Positions 46,722-59,495 are shown, counted from the stretch's first letter. The stretch: DNA of 64,000 nucleotides from Colletotrichum lupini (GCF_023278565.1 NC_064677.1:5332001-5396000); one strand, 5' to 3'. Numbers and translations: made by a program. Notes: generated by a model from the letters alone, not told the origin.

Positions 46722-49169
46722 ATGTCCAGATCTCTATGTCCATCCAAGCTTAATTGCACATCACCTGGCGCCTGGGAGCCTAACAGTGATATAGCTGGTC
46801 GGGGGGTAAGTTTTCGGGCCCATCGCTCAAGCCCTCAATGAAGAAGACACTGAACATCACTGAGAACTTTTTCACAGGTCCTTATTGGATTCGTCGGAAC
46901 AGGATATCTTGTGTTCCTCCTCCTTGTGGTTCACTACTTCGTAGCATACGATTCAGACCTCCCTCCGGTGCAGCAGGTGAGTGATGGCGAGAGACAAAGC
47001 CAAGCAACGAGTCTAGAACGGCTACCAGGGAATATCCCAGGGCCTCCCAGCACAAATGTCTACATTTCTAGGGATTGCATCGATTTGAGACCGAATCTGG
47101 TCGACGTCAATCTTCTCGCTTTGGTTAGAACATGGGTGGCAAGGCTTCTGATCTTTGCGGGAGCATCACTCCCACTCGCTAGCGAAAGTCGCTCGAAGCG
47201 CGTCAGGCATTGTTTCGATATGGTGAGTCGCCGAGTGTCCTCTTTGAATCTTAAGAGAAAACAAGACAGTCATGTAACCTGTTGCGTTCAGTGCATAATC
47301 GCCGTTTGCGATGTGCAAATGATCACAGGAATGAGCATTCTCATCGGCGGATTCATATGCTTGGACGAACACCTATCGGCTCTCCATTGGCAGATCATCA
47401 CCTACCTGGCTTGGTTTTCCAGTGTCACCCATTTGTCTGGTCTGACGGTCCTGAGGAGGTATTTCCAGACACGCCCATTGGAAAGATCATTGCGAATCAC
47501 CCTATGCTTACCCTGTTATCCATTCTCATAGTGGCCATGATCCCATCCGGTTTCTTCAACTGGAAATCGTCACGGGCTGACTCTACTGATCCTCAGCCAA
47601 CTGCAGCTTTAGCCAAATCGCCTGCGGCATGCTTCTTCAACCTGGCTTGTGGAGAACAACTCTATCGAGAGAGTTTCAGGAGGAATTGCACTGAATTTTG
47701 CTACAAATTATACAATGAATCAGAACAACAGTCAAACTGTCTACGAGATTTCCCCTCTTATCTCGAGGGCTTCGATTGCCGTCGGTTGGGGAAATCGTCT
47801 GCATTGCAAGAAATGGTTATCTCAACAGTCCTACTCCTCTTCGGGTTTGCTTCGAGGGCAGTCAAACTGTCAGGTCGTGCTTCTAGCACAATCTATCGGA
47901 GGTTCACCTTGCCAGTAAGCAACTACGCGCTTGACTGCTTCACGAAGCTGGAAAATTTGGTTCCAAACCATGAGAGACAGGCCAGTAGAAGACAGTACCT
48001 CGATCAAATTATCTCTGATGCATGGCGGCATTTGGTGGTGAGACCTGTACTTGCGACTCTTCTAGTCGTGTCGGCACATTTCGAGCTTTTCAATTCCATG
48101 CTCGGAGAAGTAAGTTCAATGTCATGTTTCCTGTACTTGGCTGACTCTTGTACAGCTTAGCTGGTTACTAGCAATTCTTCTCTGGGGAACCTCCAAAGTT
48201 CTGACAGCATATAACGACGAGCAATGGTATATTCGAGAGGAAGAGGGAAAAAAGCCCAGCACAAGATGGGAGTTCGGCCAGCTTCTGCCTGTTCTGCTCC
48301 TGGCTGCGCCCCTCGTTGCCCTGCTCGGAACCTTCACTTCGGCTGAGATGACCGCTGGAGCAAACCTATTAATTGAACGACCCGAGGTATCAGATACAGT
48401 GCTTGAGAATACTTCCAGTGGACATAGACGTCGTCGAAATTCTCAAGAAGACACCTTGGAATTGACAAGTATGGCGATGCGCGATAGGGCAATGGCTGCC
48501 CAAAGACAGAATCACCATGAGCCGAGCCGTCCCGACGCAACAAATATCGAGGCATCGACTAATCAGAACCGCCGTATCAATGGCCGCAATATTTTATTGG
48601 GAGACTATTATATCGAGACTGATTGGATGCCGCCTTGCATGACTTCTAGCTTTATGACGATTTGGACGCATGTCTTCTTCCTCTTTTGGTTTGCCACCGA
48701 TGCTTTCATGGTTCCTGGAGATTGGACTTATACATCGGAAGGAAAATACATTCCAGAAACAGACGGGAAAGTGGCAGACATTTTAGTCTACCTCTTCCAA
48801 ATCAAGGGCGGCATGTTTTACTTGATACTTGCTACCTATCCTGTTGCATGTCACTCGGTCATCTTGACGGGGCTCGCAGTTGACGAGTGGGTCGAGACGC
48901 CGCATAACACCACGCATCGCATCAGCCGAAGATTGATGTATTGGATCTGGGCACTGGGAATCAACTGCTCCTATGTCATAAGCATTCAGTATGTAGCTGG
49001 TGTGCCAAGCAAGGGATGGGGCGACGGACTAGCAGCCATTCTCGTGCAAATCAGCTTTGGATTCTACGCACTTTACCATGTTGTGGGCTTTTGCGTTCAA
49101 GTGGCAGCGTGTAGGAAGGCGATCAACGCAAGAGGTAGATATCTGAGAAATAACACTAGAATGGGGTAG
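46722..49169 (+). CDS. Fungal multipass membrane protein of unknown function, about 753 aa, one apparent frameshift
   Basis: Exons: 46722-46805, 46878-47222, 47292-48109 and 48156-49169. Introns are 72, 69 and 46 bp; the second is a multiple of three and would read through, but GTGAGT...TTCAG edges are strong. In exon 3 the frame changes at about 47503: RYFQTRPLERSLRITL ends in one frame and MLTLLSILIVAMIPSGFFNW continues one base back, as after a one-base deletion. Many hydrophobic segments are visible: near the N-terminus (GFVGTGYLVFLLLVVHYF), several around 47300-47580, and pairs in exon 4 including WTHVFFLFWFATDAF. A Cys-rich loop (about 47625-47790) lies between. The N-terminal start is supported by the paralogous exon at 45432. 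It resembles a family of fungal plasma-membrane proteins without assigned role. Confidence 0.7.
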
Positions 49170-50728
49170 CAGGTATATATCCCTGTGCAGCTCACGAAGT
49201 TACAATTATGTAGTTTCGTCAGTTGTTACGCTCTGAGTACTTGTGTAGATGCTTAGGGCAGTCCACAAAGTACTATCCCCTTTACCTAGCAGAGACCAGA
49301 ATCCTCGCACCATTCGTATGCTTGAAAGATTCGGCATGGCAAAAGACTATCAAGCGCTGAAAGATGAGTCCAAGTAAATTTCTCGAAACAGAGAGGCCAT
49401 GGTGTATCAAATTGGAAGCCAGGAAGTATCGTATTTGCTAGAGCCCCCAGGCTCTGGTACGTCAATTTCAAACGGTCGATATTTCAGGCATGAATGAGTC
49501 CTGCCATCGCTGTTTGTAGGTATTCTTGATCTACGTTGGAGAGAAGAACTTGAGAGGTTGATGCGCAGAGCTCCCGAAGGATTCAAGTACAGAGTTGGAG
49601 AGACCCCGCCGCCGAGCCCGCGGTTGCCGCCCACTGTAGTACCCCACCACCGCACCCAAAAAGCACGCCAACACGGGCCATGTGCAACCTGGATCCCGGG
49701 CAAGTGCGCTGACGGACGGGGATCAGGACCCCCCAAAAAGGACGTCTTGGCCGGCGCGCCGTCCACTGGGAGGGAAGGCGGTGGCCCGCTGGGTGGGAAA
49801 ATGGTTGAAAATCGGCCGGTCCCGCCACGTTGGGCCGGTTGCGGTGCGGCTGTCGCAGTGGTTCTTGTAGGAGCCGGACCACTCAGGCGAGCGGGAGCGT
49901 CACATGAAGAAGGAAACTGGCGGGCCCTCCCACCCCCGTGGCCCCCTCTCAAGGCTTGTGGCGACTGCGATAGCTCCCCACCACTGCATCCCGACCACCA
50001 CCACCTTCCCTAGGGCGATAGTGCAGCTGAAGTTTTTTTTCTTTTCTGCTGGGCTGTTGGTTCTCTACCGACTGGGATGTTGCCGCGATAAAATCCCAAC
50101 CCTCTTGTCGCATTCTTCCTCCTCCTTCTCTTTCCCCTTCCCTCTGTTGCGAAAGCTCGAAACAAAGTTTTGCGCCGGTACCAAATCGACTACATCACGC
50201 GCTGCCTGACCAAAAGGCACCAGCAAACCGCTTCGAACCCCTCCGACGATCATCATATGTTGCGCGCCGCCTCGGCCAACTTCTTCGCATACCGATTCCC
50301 GGCGCATCGTCCATGTGCCGTGCTATCGTAAGATAGACAAAACAGCGAGCGACTTGAGTCTTTGCGCTTGCTGCCAGGGGACGAGAAAGACCAGAGCAGT
50401 TAATATCTTTACAAATCCATATCAATAACCACACATCGCGACAACGAAACTCGACCAAGAGTTGAGATCGTTCCGCGCAGACGATATATCGTCCGAATAC
50501 CCTCTTGTGCGCACCAAGGTATGTAGAATGAATTCAGCAAACAAGATGAATCCCAACCACATTTTCGCGGGACAAAGGCAACAGACGACTAACCTCACCC
50601 CAGATCGCTGTATGCCTAGCATCGCATCCCGTCGCTTCGAGTCCATTCTGTCGCTACCGCGCTTCCCTTTCACTAGGACTACAGAAACCAACACCGACCC
50701 CGGTCACGCCTACGCACCGTTGCCCACC
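49170..50728. other. Intergenic region and leader of the transporter gene
   Basis: No gene is supported. The last 270 bp stay open in frame with the transporter, but a likely 5' UTR intron (donor GTATGT at about 50519, acceptor CCCCAG at about 50604) and the ideal start context at 50729 argue that this is untranslated leader. Confidence 0.5.
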
Positions 50729-51922
50729 ATGGCCGCCGACGACGACACCACCAAGAACCTCAACACCGCCCCGGTGACCACAACACAGATCACCGCCGGC
50801 CACGACGAGTCCGAGCTCGTAGGCCAGGGTCTGCACGATATCGAGGCCAGGAAGGTGCACTGGTGGAGCTACTTCACCACCGTCGACTTCTGGATCGTCC
50901 TCATCATCGGCCAGATCCTCGCCTTGTGCATCACCTCGACGAACACCTTCACCTCCTTCCTCGCTAACAACGGAGTCTCGATCCCGGCTTTCCAGACCGT
51001 CTTCAACTACATCTTGTTGTTCCTCATCTACTTCCCCGTCACCATCTACAAGTACGGCTTCAAGAAGTGGGGCAAGCTCCTCCTCCGCGACGGCTGGAAG
51101 TACTTCATCCTCTCTTTCCTCGATGTCGAGGGCAACTACTTCACCGTCCTGGCCTACCGCTACACCAACATCCTCTCGGCCCAGCTCCTCAACTTCTGGG
51201 CCATCGTCGTCGTTATCATCCTCTCGTTCTTCCTCCTTCGCGTCCGCTACAAGGTCTTCCAGATCGTCGGCATCATCGTCGCCATCGGCGGCTGCGGTGT
51301 CCTCTTGGCCAGCGACCACATCACCGGCTCCAACGGCGGTCCCGGAATCGACATGGTTAAGGGCGACCTATTCGCCCTCCTCGGCGCGACCCTGTACGGT
51401 GTGACCAATGTCGCAGAGGAGTGGTTCGTTAGCCGCCGGCCCGTCTACGAGGTTCTCTCCTTCATGGGCATGTGGGGCATGTGCATCAACGGCGTCCAGG
51501 CCGCCATCTTTGACCGCGAGTCCTTCCGCGAGGCCACCTGGAACGGCCCCGCCATCGGCTACCTCCTCGGCTACACCTTTGCGCTCTGCCTCTTCTACAG
51601 CCTGGTGCCGCTGCTGCTGCGCATGGCCAGCGCCGCGTTCTACAACATTTCGCTGCTGACGGGCAACTTTTGGGGCATCATCATCGGCGTCAACGTCTTT
51701 GGCTACTCCATCCACTGGATGTACCCCATCGCCTTTGTGCTCATCATCCTCGGCCAGGTCGCGTACTTCCTCGCGGGCAGCATGCTGGGTGATTCCAAGA
51801 AGCCGTGGCTGGGTGACAACCAGGAGAACGGTGTTGCTGGTCTCGGCACGGCCAAGTTGAAGGCCATCAACGCGGCGCGCAAGAGGCAGATGGCCGCTGC
51901 TGAGCCTCCGGCGTATGCCTGA
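50729..51922 (+). CDS. SLC35F1/F2-type (DUF914) drug/metabolite-superfamily transporter, 397 aa
   Basis: A single coding exon gives 397 aa from ATG 50729 in an ideal context (ccaccATGGCC). An in-frame upstream extension to 50462 exists but looks like leader. After a hydrophilic N-terminus (about 65 residues) there are about ten hydrophobic segments, starting TVDFWIVLIIGQILALCIT. The DUF914/SLC35F pattern is visible: DVEGNYFTVLAYRYTNILSAQLLNFWAI, then GDLFALLGATLYGVTNVAEEWFV, and FGYSIHWMYPIAFVLIILGQVAYFL near the end. The C-terminal tail is cytosolic and basic. The family belongs to the EamA/nucleotide-sugar-transporter superfamily; the fungal substrate is not established. Codon choice is strongly C-ending, suggesting robust expression. 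A perfect hairpin lies 130 bp after the stop. Confidence 0.92.
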   Translation: MAADDDTTKNLNTAPVTTTQITAGHDESELVGQGLHDIEARKVHWWSYFTTVDFWIVLIIGQILALCITSTNTFTSFLANNGVSIPAFQTVFNYILLFLIYFPVTIYKYGFKKWGKLLLRDGWKYFILSFLDVEGNYFTVLAYRYTNILSAQLLNFWAIVVVIILSFFLLRVRYKVFQIVGIIVAIGGCGVLLASDHITGSNGGPGIDMVKGDLFALLGATLYGVTNVAEEWFVSRRPVYEVLSFMGMWGMCINGVQAAIFDRESFREATWNGPAIGYLLGYTFALCLFYSLVPLLLRMASAAFYNISLLTGNFWGIIIGVNVFGYSIHWMYPIAFVLIILGQVAYFLAGSMLGDSKKPWLGDNQENGVAGLGTAKLKAINAARKRQMAAAEPPAYA

Positions 51923-53090
51923 AAGGGCCGTGTAAGGTCAAGACTCCATTGAAAATATGCAGTTTTTGGTCGAAGAGGCGGGAGGGGGGTTGATAGAAGA
52001 TTCATGTTGACTTCTTGATCTGAGTGTTTAGCACAGAAGAGTCGTCCTCGTGGCTTGCTTTGCTTGTCAAAGCAAGCCCCCTTTTCTTCCCTCCTGGAAA
52101 ACTCGCCATCTTTCTCTCTTTAAAATATACACTAAAGTTAATATCAATACACTATTGGATACCAACACTCGTTAGTTCCCGCATAAGCTGCCGCTGCCGC
52201 GTCTCTGCCGCGTCATGATTGTGAAAACTAGTCAAACGCTGGGCTCTTGACCAGGTTTCCCCAAATGATGAGGACTTCTCTTGACGACGATGACTTGTTT
52301 GACGTCTCTCTTGGATGGAATCGGAACTTCTGGAAGCACAGGTCTGGGAGACAGAGAGAAAGAAAGAGGGATAGAGAAGGCCGCACGGCCCCTTCACCAC
52401 GACGTCAGGTCCGGTCTTACCGTCCTTATCGTCCCTGTTTACCGACGGGGCGGATGACACTGGTCGTCCGGTGGCCCTCTCAAATCATTGCGCCTCGCTT
52501 GAAGACCCAGCGGTCTGGACTCGGGAATTGTTCTCTTTCTGTGATGCGTTATGCGCGCGTGCGAAGCCGTCAAGATGCGACAAGCATTTGCCTTCGATTT
52601 GGAGGTTGGAGGGGGGCTTCACACTTCCGCGGGCAAAGAGGACAAGTACTTTCTCGAACGCGGTATGGAGTTAACGTATCCCACTCCTCGCATCTGCTCG
52701 TCTGAATTCATCTCTCTTCGAGTCCCACAACCTCCAGATGCTGTGTAGCATCACCGTGGGTGTTTAACTCGAAGCAAGTACCATGCTTCATGTCTACTAC
52801 TACTAAGCTTGGAGACTTGAATAACTCTTGCAGCAATACGATGGCACACTCGGGATGCACAGAAAAGGAGGGGGGGGGGGAACCTCCCGAGGGCAGTGCG
52901 AAACCACGAACCTTCGCCTAACGAAGTATTCGTAGAAAAAAAAGCCCCAGTAGACCAACCAAGACGACTAACTAAGACTGCCGACGGGAGCACGCCTTTC
53001 TCGGAGTACACGCTCGCGCGACGTCGTTCGCAAAGAATCAAGGGTACGTGCGGCGCAGACGAGTCTATATATAAACTAATAATAACCCCC
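51923..53090. other. 3' flank of the transporter gene and transition zone
   Basis: I find no gene here. It contains a perfect 11-bp hairpin at 52052-52078 and an 11-base G run at about 52870-52880. Composition falls from ordinary to extremely AT-rich within roughly 50 bp near 53070-53100. Confidence 0.6.
52052..52078. repeat. Perfect hairpin, 11-bp stem and 5-nt loop
   Basis: GGCTTGCTTTG is followed by CTTGT and then its exact reverse complement CAAAGCAAGCC. It lies about 130 bp past the transporter stop codon, so it could be in its 3' UTR or mark its end. Confidence 0.85.
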
Positions 53091-54120
53091 CCTAGTTAAA
53101 GTAAGAGTTCCGTATATAATAATAAGTACTTAGATATTAGTAAATCCCGGCTAAATTTAACTAATTAGACTTTTTTTTTTTTTTTTTTAAAGTACTCGGG
53201 TTAGAAATATTTTAAAAATAAATTATAGCTAATTAGGGTACTATTATTTAATTAAGGTCCGCTTTATAAAAAATAATTTTAATTTATACTTTTATTTTAT
53301 TTTAATTAAATTACGTACCTTTTTTTAAATTTTCGTATCCCTTTTTTTAAACTTTTACCCTTTATTACGATTTTTATTAGAAATTTTTATTATAAAACTT
53401 ATTATTATACTTAAAATTTATTAATAATTAATTAAAAATATTTCCGAATTAATTTTATAATACTTTTTTACTATTATAATAGTAATAGCTTTAAGTCTTA
53501 TATTAATAATAAGAGGGGCCGGCCTAAAAATCTTTTTATATTTAAAACTAATAATATAAGTTTTATTTTTATTATTATAATTAAATACGCGATTTATTTA
53601 CTTATTTTTATAATAATAAGGTCAAGTAATCTTATTATTAAGAGAACTTTATTACTATTATTTAGAGGTTAATAGCTTTTACCTTAATAATTATTACTAA
53701 TTATCTTTTAATATACTTAAAAAGTACTTTAAAAAGGGTTATTATATCGATTTTACGATTTTTTATAAAAAATCCCTCTTTACTATTATTAACCTCGAGG
53801 TTATTTATAAGTTACTTTTTATTTTATATTAATATTTTTAGCTTTATTAATAATCTTTTATAAAATATTATACTAGAATAATATTATTTATAAAGGGCTA
53901 GGATACGCCCCTAGATATTTTTTAAAAGCCTAAGGCTATTATACATAATAAAGCGTTATTTACTATCCCTTTTAAAAAGGACAGTATTATAAATAAAAAT
54001 ATTTCTAAAATATTTTTAGTTTATAAAACTAATTATTTTTAATAAGACGTCGCCCGGATAAAAATAAACGTTAAGCTTAGCCTTAAAAAGAGCTATAAAG
54101 TTTATAAATTATAAAATATT

Positions 54121-54165
54121 ATTAGTTATAAAATATTATTAGTTATAAAATATTATTAGTTATAA
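54121..54165. repeat. 17-bp AT-rich tandem repeat
   Basis: ATTAGTTATAAAATATT is present about 2.6 times in perfect tandem inside the AT-rich block. Confidence 0.85.
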
Positions 54166-55111
54166 TAAGTATAACTTATTTTTTAATTAACGCTCTTTTT
54201 AACTAGATTTTATAACTTACCCTCTTCTTAATATATATAAGCCGACTTATTTAGTATTTTATAAGTATTATTACCCTAAACTTATACTAAACAAGGATAT
54301 TTTTAATACGTTACTTTATTAATACTTATATATTATTATACTTAATATTAATTATTTTTAAATTTTTTTAAAACCTCTAAATAAATGGGCTAAAATAATA
54401 AAGTAATTAAAAATAAGCCGGTCTAGTTTACCCCCGTTAATAATTCTAATAATAATAAAACGGATTTTTAAATTAACCCCACTACTTCTACTTAAATTTT
54501 TATTAAGAATATAAATAAGTAAAAAGTATAATTAAGGGTTAAGGGATAATAGGGAATAATTAGTCTAGGGAAGTTTAGAAAAAAAGTGTTTATTAAAATA
54601 AAAGTATTTTATTTACTTCTTTAAAATAGTATTATATAAATTAAGAATGCCGTAATATTATAAATAAATATTCGTAGTAAATATATAAATAGAAGTTAAG
54701 GCTATAAATACTAAGTAAATAATATATTAATCGTAAATATTTCCTAAAACTTTTTTAAAAAATTCTAAAAGAATTCTAAAAGATTTCTAAAAGATTTTTA
54801 AAAAGCTTCCTAGATATTTCCTTAATATATCTTAAATACTTTTTAAATATTTCTATCTTTCGAATTTCTATAATATTTATAAATATAAATTAATTAATAA
54901 ATAATGAAATGATAAATTATTAACTTATTTTAATAAATTATAAGCTTATTATATAATTATATATTTAATATAATTTACTAATTATTTATAATTATAATAT
55001 TAATATTATATAATAATATATATTTTTATTATTATAATAAATAATATATATATATAAAGTCTTATTATATTATTATTATTAATAGTTAATTAATATTATA
55101 ATTCATAATTA

Positions 55112-55290
55112 TTTAGCTAGTTTCTCTTAATTTATATAAGCCTTAGCGTTATAAATATTTTATTAAGTAAATAAAGATTTTAAAACTATTTTTAAATAAT
55201 AATACGAATATTACGAGCCTAAATCCTAACTTATAAGCTTATAGTTTTAATAATATCCTTAACTATTTTAATAAGTTTATAATATAAAAA
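55112..55290. repeat. Module A1: left part of a split repeat copy
   Basis: This aligns by eye along its full length with 57328-57506 (shared TTTAGCTAG start, GAGCCTAAAT, and the end TAATATCCTTAACTATTTTAATAAG). Differences are mainly C/T and G/A, as expected after RIP. It ends at AATATAAAAA (55281-55290), after which the two copies diverge completely. Confidence 0.8.
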
Positions 55291-55291
55291 G

Positions 55292-55378
55292 GAATTAATA
55301 AACCGGTATTATAAATTAATATACTAGCGTCGCTCTTATATTAGTATTACTATTTTATTTTTTAATTAGTTTAAAAAA
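55292..55378 (+). repeat. Left arm of an inverted repeat
   Basis: This arm matches the reverse complement of 58637-58723 with about six differences in 87 bp. The shared core includes CTAGCGTCGCTCTTATATTAG. The differences seen are mostly transitions. Confidence 0.8.
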
Positions 55379-57054
55379 ATAGTACCTCTTTATAAAAATA
55401 GTAAAAGTAACTATATTAATATAACTATTCTTATTATCCTCTTCAACTTAAGCTCTAGTTTAAGATTTTTAAAAATAAAAATACTATTATAACCTATATA
55501 CTTATTTAGAACTATTATATTACTTATTTAAGATTTATAAATTTTGAATTAGTTAGTAATATAAGCTTTTATAAATTTTAAATAAATAAGGCTTTTTTTT
55601 ATTATATACTTAAAATATATAAAAAATAAATTATAATAAGATTTACTTAACTACCTCTTTTAATATAATTATAATAATTTATTATTATTATAAACTACTT
55701 TTTATTAGCTCTATTTTTTTTAAATACTAAGCTATATTAGCTATTTATTTATATAATTCTTTATTATTCTCTTTTTATTAAGAACGCTAAACTAGCTCCT
55801 TATTTATTACTAAAATAAGCTTAATATCTAACTTTAACTTAGTTAAATTATTTTTTTCATAAACTTAGTTAGCGTCGACTTATTTTTATTTTTAAATAAG
55901 TAGCTTTATTTTTTATTATTTATACTTTAGTTATTATAAATAGTATAAGCTTAACTAGCTAATTAACCTTTTTTAAATAAAGCTAATTATAATAGAATAG
56001 GCTATATTATATTCTTTAATTTATTATAAAGGGATATAATAATTTTAAAATTAAGGATTTAGTAATATAGATCTAAAAAAAACGTTTTTTAAAAACGCTA
56101 TTAAGAATATACCTCTTACTTATTAAAAATAGCTAAATTTAATATTTTAAAATAAATCTTATAATAATATAAAATACTTAGCTTAATTAAAATGATATAA
56201 TTTAAATTATAAAATCCGAAGGAGTTTAAAAATAGCCTCTTATCAAATAGTATTATATTTTTTATAAACTAGCCTTATATCCTAATTGAAGTAAAATATT
56301 TTAAAAAAGGTATTATTTAAAGTTTACTTAAGTATTTAAAGCGAGTACTTATATACTCTTAGCTTATAAATACCCCGTTTTTTATATAAGCTTAGTAAAA
56401 ACGTAGTTCCTAATTACTAATTATATCTTATATAACGTTAATAAGCTAATATAAATAACTAAAACTATTTAAAAAATAACCCTTAATATTATTATTATTT
56501 AACTTAGTATTAAAAATAACGCGAGTACTAAAATTTTAGTAATTTTAAATAAAATAACGGGCTTATTATACTTTTAAAAATAAGTATATTATATAGAAAT
56601 ACTAGAGGATTAAGTATTAGTTATTAAACTCTTTATAAAACTTAGTTTAAGCTTTTTTAAAAATATATTTAGTTTTAATAAAAATAATAAGCTTTTATAT
56701 TATAAAAACCTTACGATATATATAAAGGGGGAGCTTATTAATAAGTATATTAATATAAACCTTATTTTTATTATTTAATATAGCTATTATTTATATTAAT
56801 AACTAATATCCCTCGTTATTAAACCTATTATTATTATTATTATAACTACGGTCCTTAACCTATTTTTATTTAGCCCTAAGTATAATATTAAAGTTAATAT
56901 AGTAAATATAGAGTTATTATTAAATATCCGGGAACTACTCGTTTAGTATAGCTTTTATTTATTTATTATAATTTATAATAATAATAACAGGGTAACGGAC
57001 TAAGTATTAGTTTATAAATTAGTAAATACTTATTAAAAAAAACTAAAAACCCTT

Positions 57055-57249
57055 TTGTCTCTCGTTATTAATAAGGCTAAACGCGGTATTATAAATAGAT
57101 TTAAAATAGGTTTACTTAATAATTTTAAAAAAAGGGAGCTTAAAACGATTAGTATTATAAATATTATTAAAGCTAATTACCTTAGGGAATCGCTTCTATA
57201 TTTAAAAATAATAAAAAAAGGTCTAAATAAGACTAATAAAGCGGTTTAG
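57055..57249 (+). pseudogene. Relic open frame in the RIP block, 64 codons
   Basis: This is the longest open frame in the AT-rich block. Its translation is rich in Lys, Ile, Asn and Leu (for example NKAKRGIINRFKIGLLNNFK) and looks like a transposon coding remnant after C-to-T and G-to-A change. I cannot name the protein. It lies inside the 55291-58834 insertion. Confidence 0.4.
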
Positions 57250-57327
57250 CTCGTTATTTACTTATTTTATTATATATAAGATATCTTATTTATTAAATAG
57301 CTTAATTAACGCTATAGTTAGTAAGTA

Positions 57328-57973
57328 TTTAGCTAGTTTTTTTTTAGTTTATACGAGCTTTAGTATTATAAATATCTCGCTAAGTAAATAAGGACTTTAA
57401 AAACTACTTTTAAATAATAATACGTATATTATGAGCCTAAATTTTAACTCGTCGGCTTATAATTTTAATAATATCCTTAACTATTTTAATAAGCTTATAA
57501 TATAAAAAATACGTAAAGGTTTTAAAATTAGGGCTATAATTATACTAATTATACTAAGGGTTTAAATAATAACGTAATAACTACTTATCCTCTTCTTAAG
57601 CTTTAGTAATAATTTATTATTTATAATTATATTTATAAAACTTATATTATTAAATACTAGTGCTTTATATAAACCTAGGCTTATTAAAACGATTATATTA
57701 AAAAGTATATTAAATAATTTAGCCTCGAGCTTTATACTTATTTTACTTTATAATACTAAATTTATTAGCTTTTATAAAATTATTAACTTAGTTAAAGAGG
57801 GTATTATAAATTTACTTTAAATTACTAAGAATTAATAAGTTTAGAATTTCGGTTATAAAAAGAGAGGAAGATTAATTATTTAAAATATAATAAAAAACTA
57901 TAATTTAAAAAAACGCTTTATTTTAAATAAAAAATAGTTTTAAAAGTAAATAGGGTAATAAGTTAACTTAGGG
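57328..57973. repeat. Module R: uninterrupted repeat copy
   Basis: This copy corresponds successively to 55112-55290, about 58835-58960, 59496-59665 and 60847 to about 61045. It serves as the reference that reveals the insertions in the other copy. Confidence 0.75.
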
Positions 57974-58636
57974 ACCCTATATTTATTATTATTAATAAAT
58001 ATATTCTTATTATTAAAGTAGTACTATTATTAATTATTAATTAATTTTAATAACTTATTTAATAAGTTAAAAAGTATTATTAAAATACTTTATTATAAAA
58101 TAGGAGGGTTATTAAGACTATTTACTAAGAAAAGAGGGGTTATATTTTAAAAAAAGTCGTAAGAGGGTAATTTATTAAGTTTTTATTATTCCCTTAGGAA
58201 AATAGTAAATAAAATATAATATAAGTTCTATATTAAAATAATCGTTTATAAGAAGTTACGTATTTTATAATATATTAATTAAGAGCTCGGTAATAAGGTC
58301 GTACTATTTTTTAAAATTATTAACTTTATAAAATTAGTTAATATTAGGGCGGCTACTTTTTAAAAAAGGAGATAATAATAATTAGCTAAATAATAATAAG
58401 AGGCCGTAATTAATTAATAGTTATTTTTATAAAAAGGGAAGTCTCTTAGTAAGGATATTATTTTAAAATTAGCCTTAGGGAACGTTTCTAATTCTAATTA
58501 TAAAAGCTATTATAAATAAATATTATAAATTAGATTTTAAGGCTTAATAATATAACCTAAGTATAAAGAGAGTAAAGGAATAAAGGCTTAAGATACTTTA
58601 TAAATATTTAATAAAATCTAACTATATTAACAATTC

Positions 58637-58723
58637 TTTTTTAAATTAATTAAAAAATAAAATAGTAACGCTAATATAAGAGCGACGCTAGTATATTAAT
58701 TTATAACGCCGGTATATTAATTC
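58637..58723 (-). repeat. Right arm of an inverted repeat
   Basis: This is the reverse-complement partner of 55292-55378. The two arms are about 3.4 kb apart, a distance usual for a DNA transposon with terminal inverted repeats. Confidence 0.8.
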
Positions 58724-58960
58724 TTATATAAAAAGTATATAAAGTTTATTAAGGTAGTATAAGTATTTATTAATACCGTATATTAATACTATATAGTTAA
58801 TATTAAGAACTGCCCGAGAAGCTAATAAAAATAGAATATAAAAAATAAATAAAAAATATATAAAAGCTTTAAAACTAGGGTTATAATTATATTAATTATA
58901 TTTAAAGTTTAAATAATAACGTAATAGCTACTTATTCTCTTCTTAAACTTTAATAATAAC

Positions 58961-59495
58961 TATTATAACTTAATATATATAACTAAGACTAAGACCCGCT
59001 CTATAAACTTATAATAGCTATAGTATATTATATATATAAAAATATAAAAATATAAAATAACTCCTATAAAATAAAAGAATTATAAATAAGTTATATATAA
59101 ATAAGAAGTAGTAATTACGTAATAAAGTAATTATTATAATTACTTTAAGTAATTGCTTATTAGTATTTATTAAGTAATTACTTAACAAATAAAAGTAATT
59201 ATTAATAAAGAATATATTTATAAGCGGACTTATATATAATATAAACTTAAGCTAGGCTTAAGAATAGACTTTTTATAGCTTTTTTAATAATTAACTTAAT
59301 ATTAAATTTTATAATTATTTTTAACTATTCTTATTAAGAACCCTTTTTAATAAGATTATAATTAATTACTAAAGCCTTACTTATTTTGTAACTTATAAAT
59401 ATAGTTTTAAAAAAGCTATTTATAATTATAATACTACTTATTTAGTACTCGTAACCTTAACTTTTATTAATATACTTACTATGACTAGTTAGTTA
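58961..59495. mobile_element. About 0.5-kb insertion in the split repeat copy
   Basis: Relative to module R, the copy is interrupted after TAATAATAAC (58951-58960) and resumes after an identical TAATAATAAC (59496-59505). The direct repeat could be a target-site duplication, although its low complexity weakens the inference. Confidence 0.5.

Larger units (their letters stand above)
55291..58834. mobile_element. About 3.5-kb insertion splitting a repeat copy
   Basis: The repeat copy that stops at 55290 resumes at about 58835. Both edges carry AATATAAAAA (55281-55290 and 58835-58844), a possible 10-bp target-site duplication. Inside, an inverted repeat of about 87 bp starts at 55292 and has its partner ending at 58723. 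The right partner is about 110 bp short of the inferred right edge, so the boundaries or history are more complex than one clean element. A second copy of the host repeat (57328 to about 57973) lies within. Confidence 0.55.

Noticed and set aside
50462..50728. N-terminal 89-residue extension of the transporter
   Set aside because: It contains plausible 5' UTR intron edges and poor similarity to the family; ATG 50729 has an ideal context.
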